DNA from: Thermoplasmata archaeon
GTDB lineage: Archaea; Thermoplasmatota; Thermoplasmata; UBA10834
Length of the DNA: 43,577 nucleotides
Reading direction: 5' to 3'
Assembly (NCBI GenBank): GCA_020696395.1
Contig: JAEHCN010000004.1
Span: 1-43,577 of the forward strand
Within the stretch, counting starts at the first letter, position 1; each line of letters begins with the position of its first letter. The notes under the pieces were generated by a model, which was not told where the DNA came from, did not search any database, and worked only from the letters and a program-made list of their open reading frames with translations. A program made the translations under genes and the position numbers. Of this stretch, positions 7,582 through 15,079 are shown piece by piece.

Positions 7582-7608
7582 TTATAAAATTGTGAATATA
7601 TAAAACTT
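7582..7608 (-). promoter_or_regulatory. TATA-like promoter region of the RHH gene
   Basis: The minus strand carries TTTTATATATTC and ATTTTATAAG within 27 nt, the most AT-rich patch of this intergenic region. It would place a transcript start 50-75 nt before the ATG at 7500. Confidence 0.45.
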
Positions 7609-7686
7609 GGCTAATGGATGCGCGCAATCTAGAAGGAACCCCCGAATCGGTGTCGGTCCATGCCGACCGGTAGTTGCCGAAAAACG

Positions 7687-7695
7687 ATTTATATG
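7687..7695 (+). promoter_or_regulatory. TATA box upstream of tRNA-Tyr
   Basis: GATTTATATGG lies about 50 nt before the tRNA. A start of transcription near 7715-7720 would give a short 5' leader to be removed by RNase P. Confidence 0.45.
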
Positions 7696-7741
7696 GAATT
7701 CATGATAGGGTGCTTAACACCAGCATTCTGGCTTGCGGAAC

Positions 7742-7854
7742 CCCGACTTAGCTCAGACTGGCTAGAGCGGCTGACTGTAGTGTGGAAGTCGGCACGACCG
7801 ATCTCAGTCGCCGAAATCAGCAGGTCCCCGGTTCAAATCCGGGAGTCGGGACCA
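7742..7854 (+). tRNA. tRNA-Tyr (GTA) with a 35-nt intron and encoded CCA
   Basis: All arms can be folded by hand. The acceptor stem is CCCGACT (7742-7748) with AGTCGGG (7844-7850), giving the archaeal tyrosine identity pair C1-G72, followed by A73 and an encoded CCA (7852-7854). The D-stem is GCTC/GAGC (7751-7754, 7765-7768). The anticodon stem is GCTGA (7770-7774) with TCAGC (7817-7821), and the anticodon GTA is at 7777-7779. The intron, 7781-7815, follows the base after the anticodon, the standard archaeal position cut by the splicing endonuclease. The T-arm is CCCGG-TTCAAAT-CCGGG (7827-7843). The splice boundary could shift by one base. Confidence 0.95.
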
Positions 7855-7893
7855 CCCCGGTCCAAGCGCTCTGCGCCGATCGCTTATGAGCGG

Positions 7894-9201
7894 CTACAAT
7901 CTCTCAGAGGTGATGATCTCCTTGCCCTTCTCGAGCAACGCTATCTCCCTCGAGTCGAAAACCCTCGGGTCGAGGGAGATGATCAGCCGAGTCGCGCTCT
8001 CCATCGCTGCCTCAGCCCATCTGTCCACGGCCTTCAGTATCTTGGGGAAATCGTTGCTGCTCACAAGATACTCTATCCCCTCGACGAGCACCACGCCGTT
8101 CTGCGAGCGCTCCATGAAATTGACGAGCATGTCCGTCAGAAGGCTCAGCTTCGCGGGATCGAGGTTCTCACTCCCAGCAACCGAGGAGAGCCATATGATC
8201 GGCGTCGTTTGGAGGTAGAACTCGGACCTGATCTTCAGTGGGTGTTGTCTCGTCACCAACAAGCCCTGCGCCCTGCTGGCATATTTGCCGCACTCCCTGC
8301 ACGGACACGGGAGGTTGCATGTGCTGCAATCGATGCTCTCGCAGGGAAAGCTCTCGTCGTCCTCGCAGTCAAAGCATCTCCCCCTCAGGACATCGGCGAA
8401 TATTTCTAGCGAGAGCACAGGCTTCTCCTCTTCCACCAGGTAGATGCGTCGATGGAGAAGCTCATACGCTGCCTTGGAGCTGGAAGTCTTGGCTTCGGCG
8501 GCGGGCTCTCTTACCTGCATGTGTCCGCGGGCGATCGCGAAGGCAAACAGCAACCCCGACATGGCGATTCCAGTCACGACAGAAAGAGCGGATATCGAGA
8601 CGTCCCCGGTCATCCACGGCTCCCTCCCCTCGATGATAGCCGGGATCCCGCTCAGCGCGAATATCCACAACCCGGTCAGGTATATCAAACCAGAGTGTCT
8701 CTGAGTCTCGGTCGTGGTCTTCCTCGACGAGACAATGAATGTCATGGCAATCAGTATGGTCACCGCGGCGTAGAGAGCACCAAGGTTCTGATTCATCAGT
8801 GAGATGATAGCCCATTCTCCTGTCGCCCCCTCGATCTGCGAAGTGGAGGCCAGTATGGTTGCAGCACCGATCCCTGCGATCACGATCAGCCCGTATCTGT
8901 TCAGGGGTCTGAAGGTGATCCTACGTTTGGTCGGGAAGAGCATAGTGAGCTGCCAGAGGAAGGTCTCCGACAAGAGAGTGGCGAAGACGAAAACCGTCCC
9001 TATCGTCGTCCTGAGGTAGTGCTCCTCCACATCCATGAAAGGGTACATCGTCCCTGTGATGAGCGCGACAAAGGCTCCCCACATCGCCAAGAGAAAGACA
9101 AATGCTGCCGTCGATTTCGGATTCGACATCAGAGCCAGCAGCCCTGCACCGAAGCATATGGAACCGGCGACAAGTGACGCGAGCAACAACACCGCTTCCA
9201 T
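7894..9201 (-). CDS. Multi-TM protein with cysteine cluster and C-terminal DUF835 domain
   Basis: A 435-residue membrane protein. Residues 1-225 hold about seven hydrophobic helices, in the style of the membrane sensor module in archaeal histidine kinases. A linker of about 45 residues follows, then residues about 275-306 contain eight cysteines (CFDC, then CES, CSTC, CPCREC) likely to bind zinc or another metal. Residues about 310-435 match the DUF835 pattern (GLLVTRQHP, IIWLSS, NGVVLVEGIEYLVSSNDF, LIISLDPRVFDSREIALLE). DUF835 proteins are common in Thermoplasmata and have no known biochemical function. It follows cheY on the same strand after 87 nt, and I infer a signalling role. Confidence 0.8.
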   Translation of the reverse strand: MEAVLLLASLVAGSICFGAGLLALMSNPKSTAAFVFLLAMWGAFVALITGTMYPFMDVEEHYLRTTIGTVFVFATLLSETFLWQLTMLFPTKRRITFRPLNRYGLIVIAGIGAATILASTSQIEGATGEWAIISLMNQNLGALYAAVTILIAMTFIVSSRKTTTETQRHSGLIYLTGLWIFALSGIPAIIEGREPWMTGDVSISALSVVTGIAMSGLLFAFAIARGHMQVREPAAEAKTSSSKAAYELLHRRIYLVEEEKPVLSLEIFADVLRGRCFDCEDDESFPCESIDCSTCNLPCPCRECGKYASRAQGLLVTRQHPLKIRSEFYLQTTPIIWLSSVAGSENLDPAKLSLLTDMLVNFMERSQNGVVLVEGIEYLVSSNDFPKILKAVDRWAEAAMESATRLIISLDPRVFDSREIALLEKGKEIITSERL

Positions 9202-9288
9202 GGACCCGTACCTCTAATGGATGTGGAACCCAACCAACGCCCCGGGACTCGTTATAGCGACTGAGAGCTGATTTGCCGAGTTCAGCCG

Positions 9289-9651
9289 CTACGCCGTCAT
9301 TGCCGCTCTGACGGCCTCCAACAGCCTCTCAACCTGGAAGGGCTTCGCGACGAAGTCTATCGCGCCAGCACGCATGGCCTCTTTCCTGAGAGCCTCTTTC
9401 ACCAGTGCGCTGACCACCACTATCTTCGCGCCTGTGTCCTGTTCGATGATCTTAGTAATCGCCGACAGCCCGTCCATTCCCGGCATGAGTATGTCCATGA
9501 GTACGATGTCCGGTTTGAGCGCCTTGTATTTCTCTATCGCCTCAAGACCGTTGGCTGCCTCACCGACAATCTCGTGGTCATGGGATTCAAGGATGTCACG
9601 GATCATCTCCCTGATGAACGGTGCATCCTCGACAATAAGAATCTTCGCCAT
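9289..9651 (-). CDS. CheY-like single-domain response regulator
   Basis: A 120-residue receiver domain with no output domain. The acidic pair is E8-D9, the phospho-acceptor is D53 in VLMDILMPGMDG, the switch Ser/Thr is S81, and the conserved lysine is K103 in AKPF. The ATG at 9651 fits the receiver fold; an upstream ATG at 9690 would add 13 residues. It lies directly upstream of the DUF835 membrane protein on the same strand and may pass a phosphoryl signal to or from it. No histidine kinase or chemotaxis gene is present in the window, so its role in motility versus general signalling is open. Confidence 0.9.
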   Translation of the reverse strand: MAKILIVEDAPFIREMIRDILESHDHEIVGEAANGLEAIEKYKALKPDIVLMDILMPGMDGLSAITKIIEQDTGAKIVVVSALVKEALRKEAMRAGAIDFVAKPFQVERLLEAVRAAMTA

Positions 9652-9751
9652 CCTAAGCCCTGCCTGTCCACAAGCGCGTTTCCTCATCACTCATGGACTT
9701 AATCTAGTGAAAGAATCCACTGCATATATAAGTTGGCCACTTCGTATCGCA

Positions 9752-9878
9752 ATTGACACCCGCGTTATGCGGTGGCCCAGATTGCCTCGGAAGCGCGACG
9801 AGGCCTCGACCCGACAGCGGCGGTTCCAGACCGTGCGATCCGAATGCCTACGGCATTCCGTCTGACGGTTCACCGTCG
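9752..9878 (+). ncRNA. Candidate structured RNA: five hairpins in a row behind a TATA box
   Basis: A plus-strand TATA-like element (CATATATAAG, 9723-9732) is followed, from the expected transcript start, by five hairpins: 9757-9774 (6 bp with one bulged C), 9784-9804 (GCCTCG/CGAGGC), 9821-9833 (CGGT/ACCG), 9842-9858 (GAATGCC-tac-GGCATTC) and 9864-9877 (GACGGT-tc-ACCGTC). The region has no convincing reading frame. It does not fold as a tRNA and is too short for RNase P or SRP RNA. The same TATA, read on the minus strand, could instead serve cheY, and the hairpins could be protein-binding sites. I treat the RNA as a hypothesis. Confidence 0.3.
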
Positions 9879-9896
9879 TTGTCCAGTCCTGAGAAG

Positions 9897-9907
9897 AAAT
9901 ATATACT
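9897..9907 (+). promoter_or_regulatory. TATA box of the membrane-protein gene at 9962
   Basis: AAATATATACT is a strong archaeal TATA match. It directly abuts an in-frame ATG at 9908, so that codon would lie upstream of the transcript start; this argues for translation from 9923 or 9962. Confidence 0.5.
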
Positions 9908-9961
9908 ATGGACGGCATTAGTATGAATCGTCCGACACTCGTCGGACTCAAGGGATGGGCA

Positions 9962-11248
9962 ATGGTATCAGGACTGAAGCTTAAGTCTGCTCGAGACGAA
10001 CAGGCATCACCTGACGCGAACAGAACGCCGTACCGGCTAGCCTCCTACGAGCACGATTACGAGGGCAAGAAGTTCAAGTCGAGCGGCGTGGTGTACAGTT
10101 TCTGGAGCGCTGCGAAGTACACGCTCGTGCTCTCCATCGTCCTGTGGTGGCTCCCACTCTTCGGTCAGATGATCGCGGGGTATGTCGGCGGGCGCAGGGC
10201 GGGAGGCCCCTGGAAGGGCGTCGCCGCTGCCATAGTGCCTGTCGCCTGCCTATATGTGGTCGTGACAGGGTTCGATAGCGGGTTCTTCCCGTCGCACATA
10301 CTTGGAGTCGCGGTGGCTCCCGCGGCCGTGTCCGCATCATTGAGCCAGAGCATCCCATTCATATCCCCGTACATACAGTTCTCTTCGGAGTACGTGGGTT
10401 CGTTCGTCGCCGCGCTGGCTGGCTCGAGCCCGTACGGCATCAACACGTACGTAGTGACCGTCGCCTTCGCCTACGTAGGAGGGATACTGGCCGAGCAGAG
10501 CAGGCGTGAGATCGCCTACACCTCCGGATCGGTCATGTCGAACACCACGGTCCTGGTGCATGACAGCAACAGGAACCGGTCGCACCCGTATCCTGAGCCG
10601 GCTCGCCCGGGTCTCGCCCATACGATATCATCTCATCTGCCGTGGTCAAGGGAGCACCTTGCTGCCCGCCAAGGGTCACACCAACACGTGTACGCGCTTC
10701 CGCCTGGCCGCGGTGAGAGTGCGGGGGGATGGCAACACGCGAATCAGATGGCGTTCCAGAACGAAGGTGGCCGCGCGCGAAACCAGATGGCGCCGCCTTC
10801 GTCATACGCGACGCGGGGGGCTCGCACCGAACCTCACAACCGTCGCAACGGTGGCGCGAAGGCCCCATCCAGGGGGGGCGATCCAAAGCGGCGTTCCAGT
10901 CGCAGGGTCAGGCAGCATTACTCTTCAGCTCGCAGGTTTGCGCCCGAATCGAGCATCGCCGCAGGGACGAGTTCCACCCGCTCCCGGAGGAACAAACAGG
11001 CACGGAGGCCGAGCACCCGCTCCCGGGCTCCGGCTGCGAAGTTCGCTCCATCTGACCAGAAATCCGTCAGAAAGGCGCGGAAGGCCATCGAGAAGGAGTG
11101 GCACTCGCGTTCGAAGTTCGTCGCTCCCGCTAGACAACAGGTCGACTTCGTCGACGATGATGACTTCGTGGACGCCCCTGCTGCCCGCAACCAGGGCAGG
11201 TCGAGGCACCCGAGACCTCCTCAGAAGCGACGGTGGGATACGATCTGA
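9962..11248 (+). CDS. Membrane protein with long disordered Arg/Pro/Ser/Gln-rich tail
   Basis: I do not recognise a named family. The N-terminal part (to about residue 185) has about four hydrophobic helices, including a segment GQMIAGYVGGRRAGGPWKGV that resembles small archaeal membrane proteins with a glycine-rich helical hairpin. The remaining 240 residues are hydrophilic and low in complexity, rich in Arg, Pro, Ser, Gln and Ala, and end in a patch FVDDDDFVD and a basic C-terminus. This tail is probably disordered and cytoplasmic. The start is uncertain: in-frame ATGs lie at 9908, 9923 and 9962, and I chose the last because of the TATA position and a GGGATGGG just before it. All three frames are long here because of high GC, so a frameshift cannot be fully excluded. 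Confidence 0.6.
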   Translation: MVSGLKLKSARDEQASPDANRTPYRLASYEHDYEGKKFKSSGVVYSFWSAAKYTLVLSIVLWWLPLFGQMIAGYVGGRRAGGPWKGVAAAIVPVACLYVVVTGFDSGFFPSHILGVAVAPAAVSASLSQSIPFISPYIQFSSEYVGSFVAALAGSSPYGINTYVVTVAFAYVGGILAEQSRREIAYTSGSVMSNTTVLVHDSNRNRSHPYPEPARPGLAHTISSHLPWSREHLAARQGSHQHVYALPPGRGESAGGWQHANQMAFQNEGGRARNQMAPPSSYATRGARTEPHNRRNGGAKAPSRGGDPKRRSSRRVRQHYSSARRFAPESSIAAGTSSTRSRRNKQARRPSTRSRAPAAKFAPSDQKSVRKARKAIEKEWHSRSKFVAPARQQVDFVDDDDFVDAPAARNQGRSRHPRPPQKRRWDTI

Positions 11249-11281
11249 TGTATGGTCCTGCGCCGTCACGAGAGTGAGGAG

Positions 11282-11297
11282 CGAATCTATTTATTCG
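11282..11297 (+). promoter_or_regulatory. TATA box of the TFS gene
   Basis: GAATCTATTTATTC is the only AT-rich element between the preceding stop and the TFS ATG at 11374. It is also an inverted repeat (GAAT...ATTC). The leader would be about 60 nt. Confidence 0.4.
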
Positions 11298-11373
11298 TCT
11301 AGTCGTTCGCCAGTCGATGGAGCGGAGCGTTGCGCTCAAGTAACGATCATCGTGTCGCACGGAGCTGGGAAGA

Positions 11374-11679
11374 ATGTTTTGCCCGAACTGCAAGTGTCTG
11401 TTGTTCCCGAAGGATGGGAAGTTGGTCTGCAGGAAATGCGGAACCGAGCAGGAGCAGTCATCTGCTCAGAAACCCAATGTGATCACCCACAGGGGTAGAG
11501 ACCGCGAGATGGCAGTCATAGAGGATGTGTCGGGCACCCTTCCGACAGCCGATGTGGAGTGCACGTCATGCGGGCATACGAAGGCCTACTGGGTCCTGAG
11601 GCAGACCAGGGCCGCGGACGAACCCGCGACAAGGATATACCGGTGCGTGAACTGTTCCCACTCGTGGCGCGAGTACTAG
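11374..11679 (+). CDS. tfs: Transcription factor S (TFS), TFIIS-type cleavage factor
   Basis: A 101-residue archaeal TFS that reaches into RNA polymerase and stimulates transcript cleavage in backtracked complexes. The N-terminal zinc ribbon uses MFCPNCKCLL and VCRKCG (residues 3-22). The C-terminal zinc ribbon uses CTSCGH and CVNCSHSWREY. The catalytic acidic pair D-E is present in the tip loop RAADEPATRIYRC, so it should be active rather than an inhibitory TFS4-type paralogue. PCNA follows about 70 nt downstream with its own TATA box; tfs and pcn are neighbours in many archaea. Confidence 0.95.
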   Translation: MFCPNCKCLLFPKDGKLVCRKCGTEQEQSSAQKPNVITHRGRDREMAVIEDVSGTLPTADVECTSCGHTKAYWVLRQTRAADEPATRIYRCVNCSHSWREY

Positions 11680-11698
11680 TGCACTGGATGGATGCGCA

Positions 11699-11712
11699 AA
11701 GCTATTTAAAAC
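11699..11712 (+). promoter_or_regulatory. TATA box of the PCNA gene
   Basis: AGCTATTTAAAACA is a strong TATA match 40 nt before the ATG at 11750, giving a leader of about 15 nt. GGAAGGGGGG at 11737-11746 is the ribosome-binding site. Confidence 0.6.
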
Positions 11713-11749
11713 AAAGAAGGATTACAGGTGTGTAACGGAAGGGGGGCCA

Positions 11750-12490
11750 ATGTTTCAGGCGAGAGCCAGAGCTGGAGTATTGAAGGAAGTCGTCAACGTC
11801 GTTTCGACCTTAGTGGACGAGGCCAAGTTCACCATGAACTCCGACGGTCTCACGCTCAGAGCGGTCGACCCAGCGCACATAGCAATGGTGGACCTGACGC
11901 TTGGCAAGGATGCCTTCGATGAGTTCAAGGCGGATGAGAGCGAGATCGGCATCGACATCGACAAGCTGAGCCAGTTCCTCAAGCTTGCGAGAGGCGATGA
12001 CATGGTCGATCTGAAGCACGACGAAGACAAACGACGGCTCAAGATCGTCGTCGGCGATATCACGAGGCACATGAGCCTCATCGACACAACAGGGATGAGC
12101 GACCCGAAGGTGCCGAACCTGGACCTCCCCGCCTCCGTGACCGTCAGGTCCGAAGACCTGATGCAGGGGATAAAGGCGAGCGAGACGGTCTCAGACCATA
12201 TAGCCTTGGTCGCCAGCCCCGAGGGTTTTGAGATGAGCTGTGAGGGTGACATGGACCAGGTCCACTGGAGGAAGGCCAAGAAGGACCTCTCCGCTCTGAA
12301 GGCACAGGGAAGCGTTAGGAGCCTGTTCCCGCTGGAGTATTTCTCCAACATGCTCAAGTCCGTCTCCTCGGGCAGTGAGGTCACGATGCATATGGGCAGC
12401 GATTATCCCGTCAGGATGGAGTTCAAGATCGCCGATGGGAAGGGTGAAGTGAGGTACCTGCTTGCTCCAAGGATCGAGAGCAGTGACTGA
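11750..12490 (+). CDS. pcn: DNA polymerase sliding clamp PCNA
   Basis: A 246-residue clamp that encircles DNA and holds polymerases, ligase and repair enzymes. The two-domain PCNA fold is recognisable from LVDEAKFTMNSDGLTLRAVDPAHIAMVDL in domain 1 (residues about 22-50), the SQFLKLARGDD helix, the interdomain connector region near LIDTTGMSDPKVPNLDLP (residues about 105-122), and the ending VRYLLAPRIES. Length is normal for archaeal PCNA, which usually forms homotrimers. The promoter is separate from that of tfs. Confidence 0.97.
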   Translation: MFQARARAGVLKEVVNVVSTLVDEAKFTMNSDGLTLRAVDPAHIAMVDLTLGKDAFDEFKADESEIGIDIDKLSQFLKLARGDDMVDLKHDEDKRRLKIVVGDITRHMSLIDTTGMSDPKVPNLDLPASVTVRSEDLMQGIKASETVSDHIALVASPEGFEMSCEGDMDQVHWRKAKKDLSALKAQGSVRSLFPLEYFSNMLKSVSSGSEVTMHMGSDYPVRMEFKIADGKGEVRYLLAPRIESSD

Positions 12491-12577
12491 AGTGTGTGCG
12501 TCGGGAACCGAAGCTCCCGCCGATGTCTGCGGCGAACACTCACACGGAGACCTCTCGAGAGGCTAGGCTGATCTGTC

Positions 12578-13204
12578 ATGAAGCGGCTTAGGATCGGAGT
12601 TCTGGCATCGGGTGGCGGAACGAACCTTCAGGCCATGATCGACTCGTGCGAGCGGGGAGAAATAGACGGCGACGTGGTCGTCGTGATATCCAACATTCCC
12701 AATGCGTTCGCGCTTGAGAGGGCGCGGAAGCACGGGATCGACGCATTCTGTTTCCCGCATGACGGTCTCACCCGGGAGCAGCACGAGACAGACGTCATCG
12801 AATGCCTCGGACAGCACCAGGTGGACGTGGTATGCCTCGCAGGATACCTGCGCATGCTGACTCCTCTAATGATAGACAAGTACGCTGGAAGGGTGATCAA
12901 CACGCATCCCGCCCTGCTACCGTCCTTCGGAGGGAAGGGCATGCATGGCCTCCACGTCCACAAAGCGGTCCTCGACTACGGATGCAAGGTCTCGGGATGT
13001 ACGATACATGTCGTGACGGCCGAGGTCGACGGCGGTCCGATACTGCTACAGAAGGCCGTCCCCGTCCTCGAGGACGACACACCGGAGACGCTCCAGGAAC
13101 GGGTCCTCAAGGAGGAGCACAGGCTTTATCCGAGGGCGGTCCAGCTCTTCGCGCAGGGAAAGGTCAAGATACACGGGAGAAAGGCGAGGATATTGGAGAG
13201 CTGA
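12578..13204 (+). CDS. purN: Phosphoribosylglycinamide formyltransferase PurN
   Basis: A 208-residue GAR transformylase that transfers a formyl group from 10-formyl-tetrahydrofolate to GAR in purine synthesis. Motifs are VLASGGGTNLQAMID near residue 6 (phosphate binding), SNIPNAFALERA, AGYLRMLTP, and the catalytic series N-H-D: NTHPALLPSFGG with His near residue 110, and AEVDGGPILLQ with the Asp about 36 residues later. It is normal in length. Folate-dependent PurN, rather than formate-dependent PurT alone, implies that the cell has a formyl-C1 carrier. It stands as a single gene between pcn and the transketolase operon. Confidence 0.95.
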   Translation: MKRLRIGVLASGGGTNLQAMIDSCERGEIDGDVVVVISNIPNAFALERARKHGIDAFCFPHDGLTREQHETDVIECLGQHQVDVVCLAGYLRMLTPLMIDKYAGRVINTHPALLPSFGGKGMHGLHVHKAVLDYGCKVSGCTIHVVTAEVDGGPILLQKAVPVLEDDTPETLQERVLKEEHRLYPRAVQLFAQGKVKIHGRKARILES

Positions 13205-13221
13205 CCGTCCCGCGGTCACTG

Positions 13222-13235
13222 GAATAATTTAAACT
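13222..13235 (+). promoter_or_regulatory. TATA box of the transketolase-transaldolase operon
   Basis: GAATAATTTAAACT lies about 60 nt before the TTG at 13288. It would place the transcript start near 13255, downstream of an in-frame GTG at 13237, which helps to choose the TTG as the true start. Confidence 0.55.
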
Positions 13236-13287
13236 AGTGCGACCGTTATCCCGCCTTGAGGTCACAGCATCGCCAGGGGAGGAAATC

Positions 13288-14127
13288 TTGGAGATATACG
13301 ACGGTGAATTCATTGCAGAACTCGAGGCCGTTGCCAAGAGGGTGAGGTCTCACTCGATCACCATGATCTACCGGGCGGGCTCCGGTCACCCAGGCGGCTC
13401 GTTGTCGGGCGTCGACGTCATGGTCGCCCTCTACTTCCATATAATGAAGCACGACCCCAATCGACCGGACTGGCCGGAACGGGACAGGTTCGTCCTGAGC
13501 AAGGGCCACGCCGCCCCCTCTCTATACGCGGTCCTCTCAGAGGCGAAGTACTTCCCTGAGAAGGAGCTGGAGACACTGAGGAAGCTGGGTAGCAGGCTCC
13601 AGGGTCACCCGTGCATGCGCAAGACCCCGGGGGTCGAGATGTCCACGGGCTCCCTCGGACACGGCCTGGCAGCCGGGAACGGCATGGCGTTGGCGGCTAA
13701 GCTCGATCGCAAGCTGTACCGGATATACGTGCTCTGTGGGGATGGCGAGATGGACGTCGGCGAGACTTGGGAGGCCGCGATGCTCGCGTCACACTACAAG
13801 CTGGACAACATCACCATGTACCTCGACAGAAACAAGCTGCAGCTGGACGGCCCGACGGAGAAGATCATGTCGCTCGAACCCCTTGCCGACAAGTGGAAGG
13901 CCTTCGGGTGGCACGTGATCGAGATAAACGGGCATAGCATGAAGGAGATAATCCAGGCGACGAACGAGGCCAGGGGCGTCAAGGGCAGGCCGACTGTGAT
14001 CATCTGCCATACTATCAAGGGCAAGGGCGTGAGCTACATGGAGGGTTCGCTACACTTCCACGGCAAAGCGCCCACGGACGAGGAGTACAAGCAGGCGATG
14101 AAGGAACTGGGGACGGCGGACCAATGA
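13288..14127 (+). CDS. tktA: Transketolase, N-terminal (thiamine diphosphate-binding) subunit
   Basis: A 279-residue N-terminal half of a split transketolase, as usual in archaea. It moves two-carbon units between sugar phosphates. The TPP and metal site is GDGEMDVGETWEAA (residues about 150-163) followed by the N of YLDRNKLQLDG. Also present are RAGSGHPGGSLS near residue 30, SKGHAAPSLYAVL, and GSLGHGLAAGNGMALA. The start is a TTG with GGGGAGG at 13276-13282 a few bases ahead; a GTG at 13237 lies too near the TATA box. It ends in an ATGA overlap with the C-terminal subunit, which ensures equal synthesis. Confidence 0.93.
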   Translation: MEIYDGEFIAELEAVAKRVRSHSITMIYRAGSGHPGGSLSGVDVMVALYFHIMKHDPNRPDWPERDRFVLSKGHAAPSLYAVLSEAKYFPEKELETLRKLGSRLQGHPCMRKTPGVEMSTGSLGHGLAAGNGMALAAKLDRKLYRIYVLCGDGEMDVGETWEAAMLASHYKLDNITMYLDRNKLQLDGPTEKIMSLEPLADKWKAFGWHVIEINGHSMKEIIQATNEARGVKGRPTVIICHTIKGKGVSYMEGSLHFHGKAPTDEEYKQAMKELGTADQ

Positions 14128-15068
14128 CGTGGAAGTGGGAGAGTCAGAGGGAGCAGTACGGTCGCGCACTCGTTGAACTGGGCAAGGAGAGGAGCGATAT
14201 CGTGGTGCTCGACGCGGACCTATCCAGCTCCACGAGGACCGCCGATTTCGCATCGGCGTTCCCCGAGCGGTTCTTCAACTGCGGCATCGCAGAGCAGAAC
14301 ATGATCGACACCGCCGCAGGCCTTGCTGCATCCGGCAAGACTGTCTTTGCCTCGACCTTCGCGGTCTTCGGCACAGGCCGTTGCTACGACCAGATCAGGC
14401 AATCTGTCGCGTATCCGAAACTGAATATCAAGATCGTGGCGTCGCACGCCGGTATCACAGTCGGAGGCGACGGCGCGTCCCACCAGATCATCGAGGACAT
14501 CGCCCTCATGCGCGTGCTCCCCAATATGGCTGTCATCGTGCCGGTCGATTCGAACGAGACATACAAGGTCATCAAGACCGTCGCGAAGACCGAGACCCCA
14601 GTGTATGTCCGGATCGGAAGGGCGGATGTGCCGACGGTGACGGACAAGGACACGCCTTTCGAGATGAACAAGGCGAAGGTTATGAGGGACGGTATGGACG
14701 TGACGCTGATAGGTTGCGGCATCATGGTCTCGAAGTGCCTCGAGGCGGCCGAGGAGCTGGCGAAGCACGGCATCGACGCCCGGGTAATCAACCTGCACAC
14801 CATCAAGCCGCTTGACGAGAAGACCATCGTCAAAGCCGCGCGCGAGACGGGCGGGGTCGTGACGGCGGAGGAGCACAGCGTGATGATGGGCATGGGCAGC
14901 GCGGTCGCGATGTGCCTGGTCGAGAACTTCCATGTACCGATGAAGCGCGTCGGTATACCTGACGTGTTCGGCGAGTCGGGAGCGTGCAACGAGCTGATGG
15001 AGAAATACGGGCTCACGATGGAGAACATAGTGGAGGCCGCACACGACGTGTTGAAGAGGAAGAAGTGA
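14124..15068 (+). CDS. tktB: Transketolase, C-terminal subunit
   Basis: A 314-residue partner of the preceding subunit, containing the pyrimidine-binding and C-terminal domains. The catalytic glutamate is in [19 protein letters not shown] near residue 54, followed by [20 protein letters not shown] and [10 protein letters not shown]. The C-terminal domain has the [23 protein letters not shown] pattern. It overlaps the N-terminal subunit gene by 4 nt (ATGA) and lies 11 nt from the transaldolase gene. Family relatives include split DXP synthases and E1 dehydrogenase subunits; the pairing and the transaldolase neighbour favour transketolase. Confidence 0.93.
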   Translation: MTWKWESQREQYGRALVELGKERSDIVVLDADLSSSTRTADFASAFPERFFNCGIAEQNMIDTAAGLAASGKTVFASTFAVFGTGRCYDQIRQSVAYPKLNIKIVASHAGITVGGDGASHQIIEDIALMRVLPNMAVIVPVDSNETYKVIKTVAKTETPVYVRIGRADVPTVTDKDTPFEMNKAKVMRDGMDVTLIGCGIMVSKCLEAAEELAKHGIDARVINLHTIKPLDEKTIVKAARETGGVVTAEEHSVMMGMGSAVAMCLVENFHVPMKRVGIPDVFGESGACNELMEKYGLTMENIVEAAHDVLKRKK

Positions 15069-15079
15069 GGGGTGGACAC

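Noticed and set aside
9815-9840. T-arm-like sequence (CGGTTCCAGACCG) suggesting a tRNA
   Set aside because: No acceptor stem, D-arm or anticodon arm can be folded around it on either strand.
10506-11498. Alternative plus-strand frame through the tail of the membrane protein
   Set aside because: Its product is Arg/Ser/Thr-rich without features, continues past the TFS start region, and starts inside the membrane domain; the chosen frame has a natural stop before the TFS promoter.
14220-15044. Long open frame on the minus strand inside the transketolase C-subunit gene
   Set aside because: The product is His/Arg/Asp-rich with no family features, and the plus-strand gene has clear catalytic motifs over the whole length. 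Long antisense frames are common here because of high GC.
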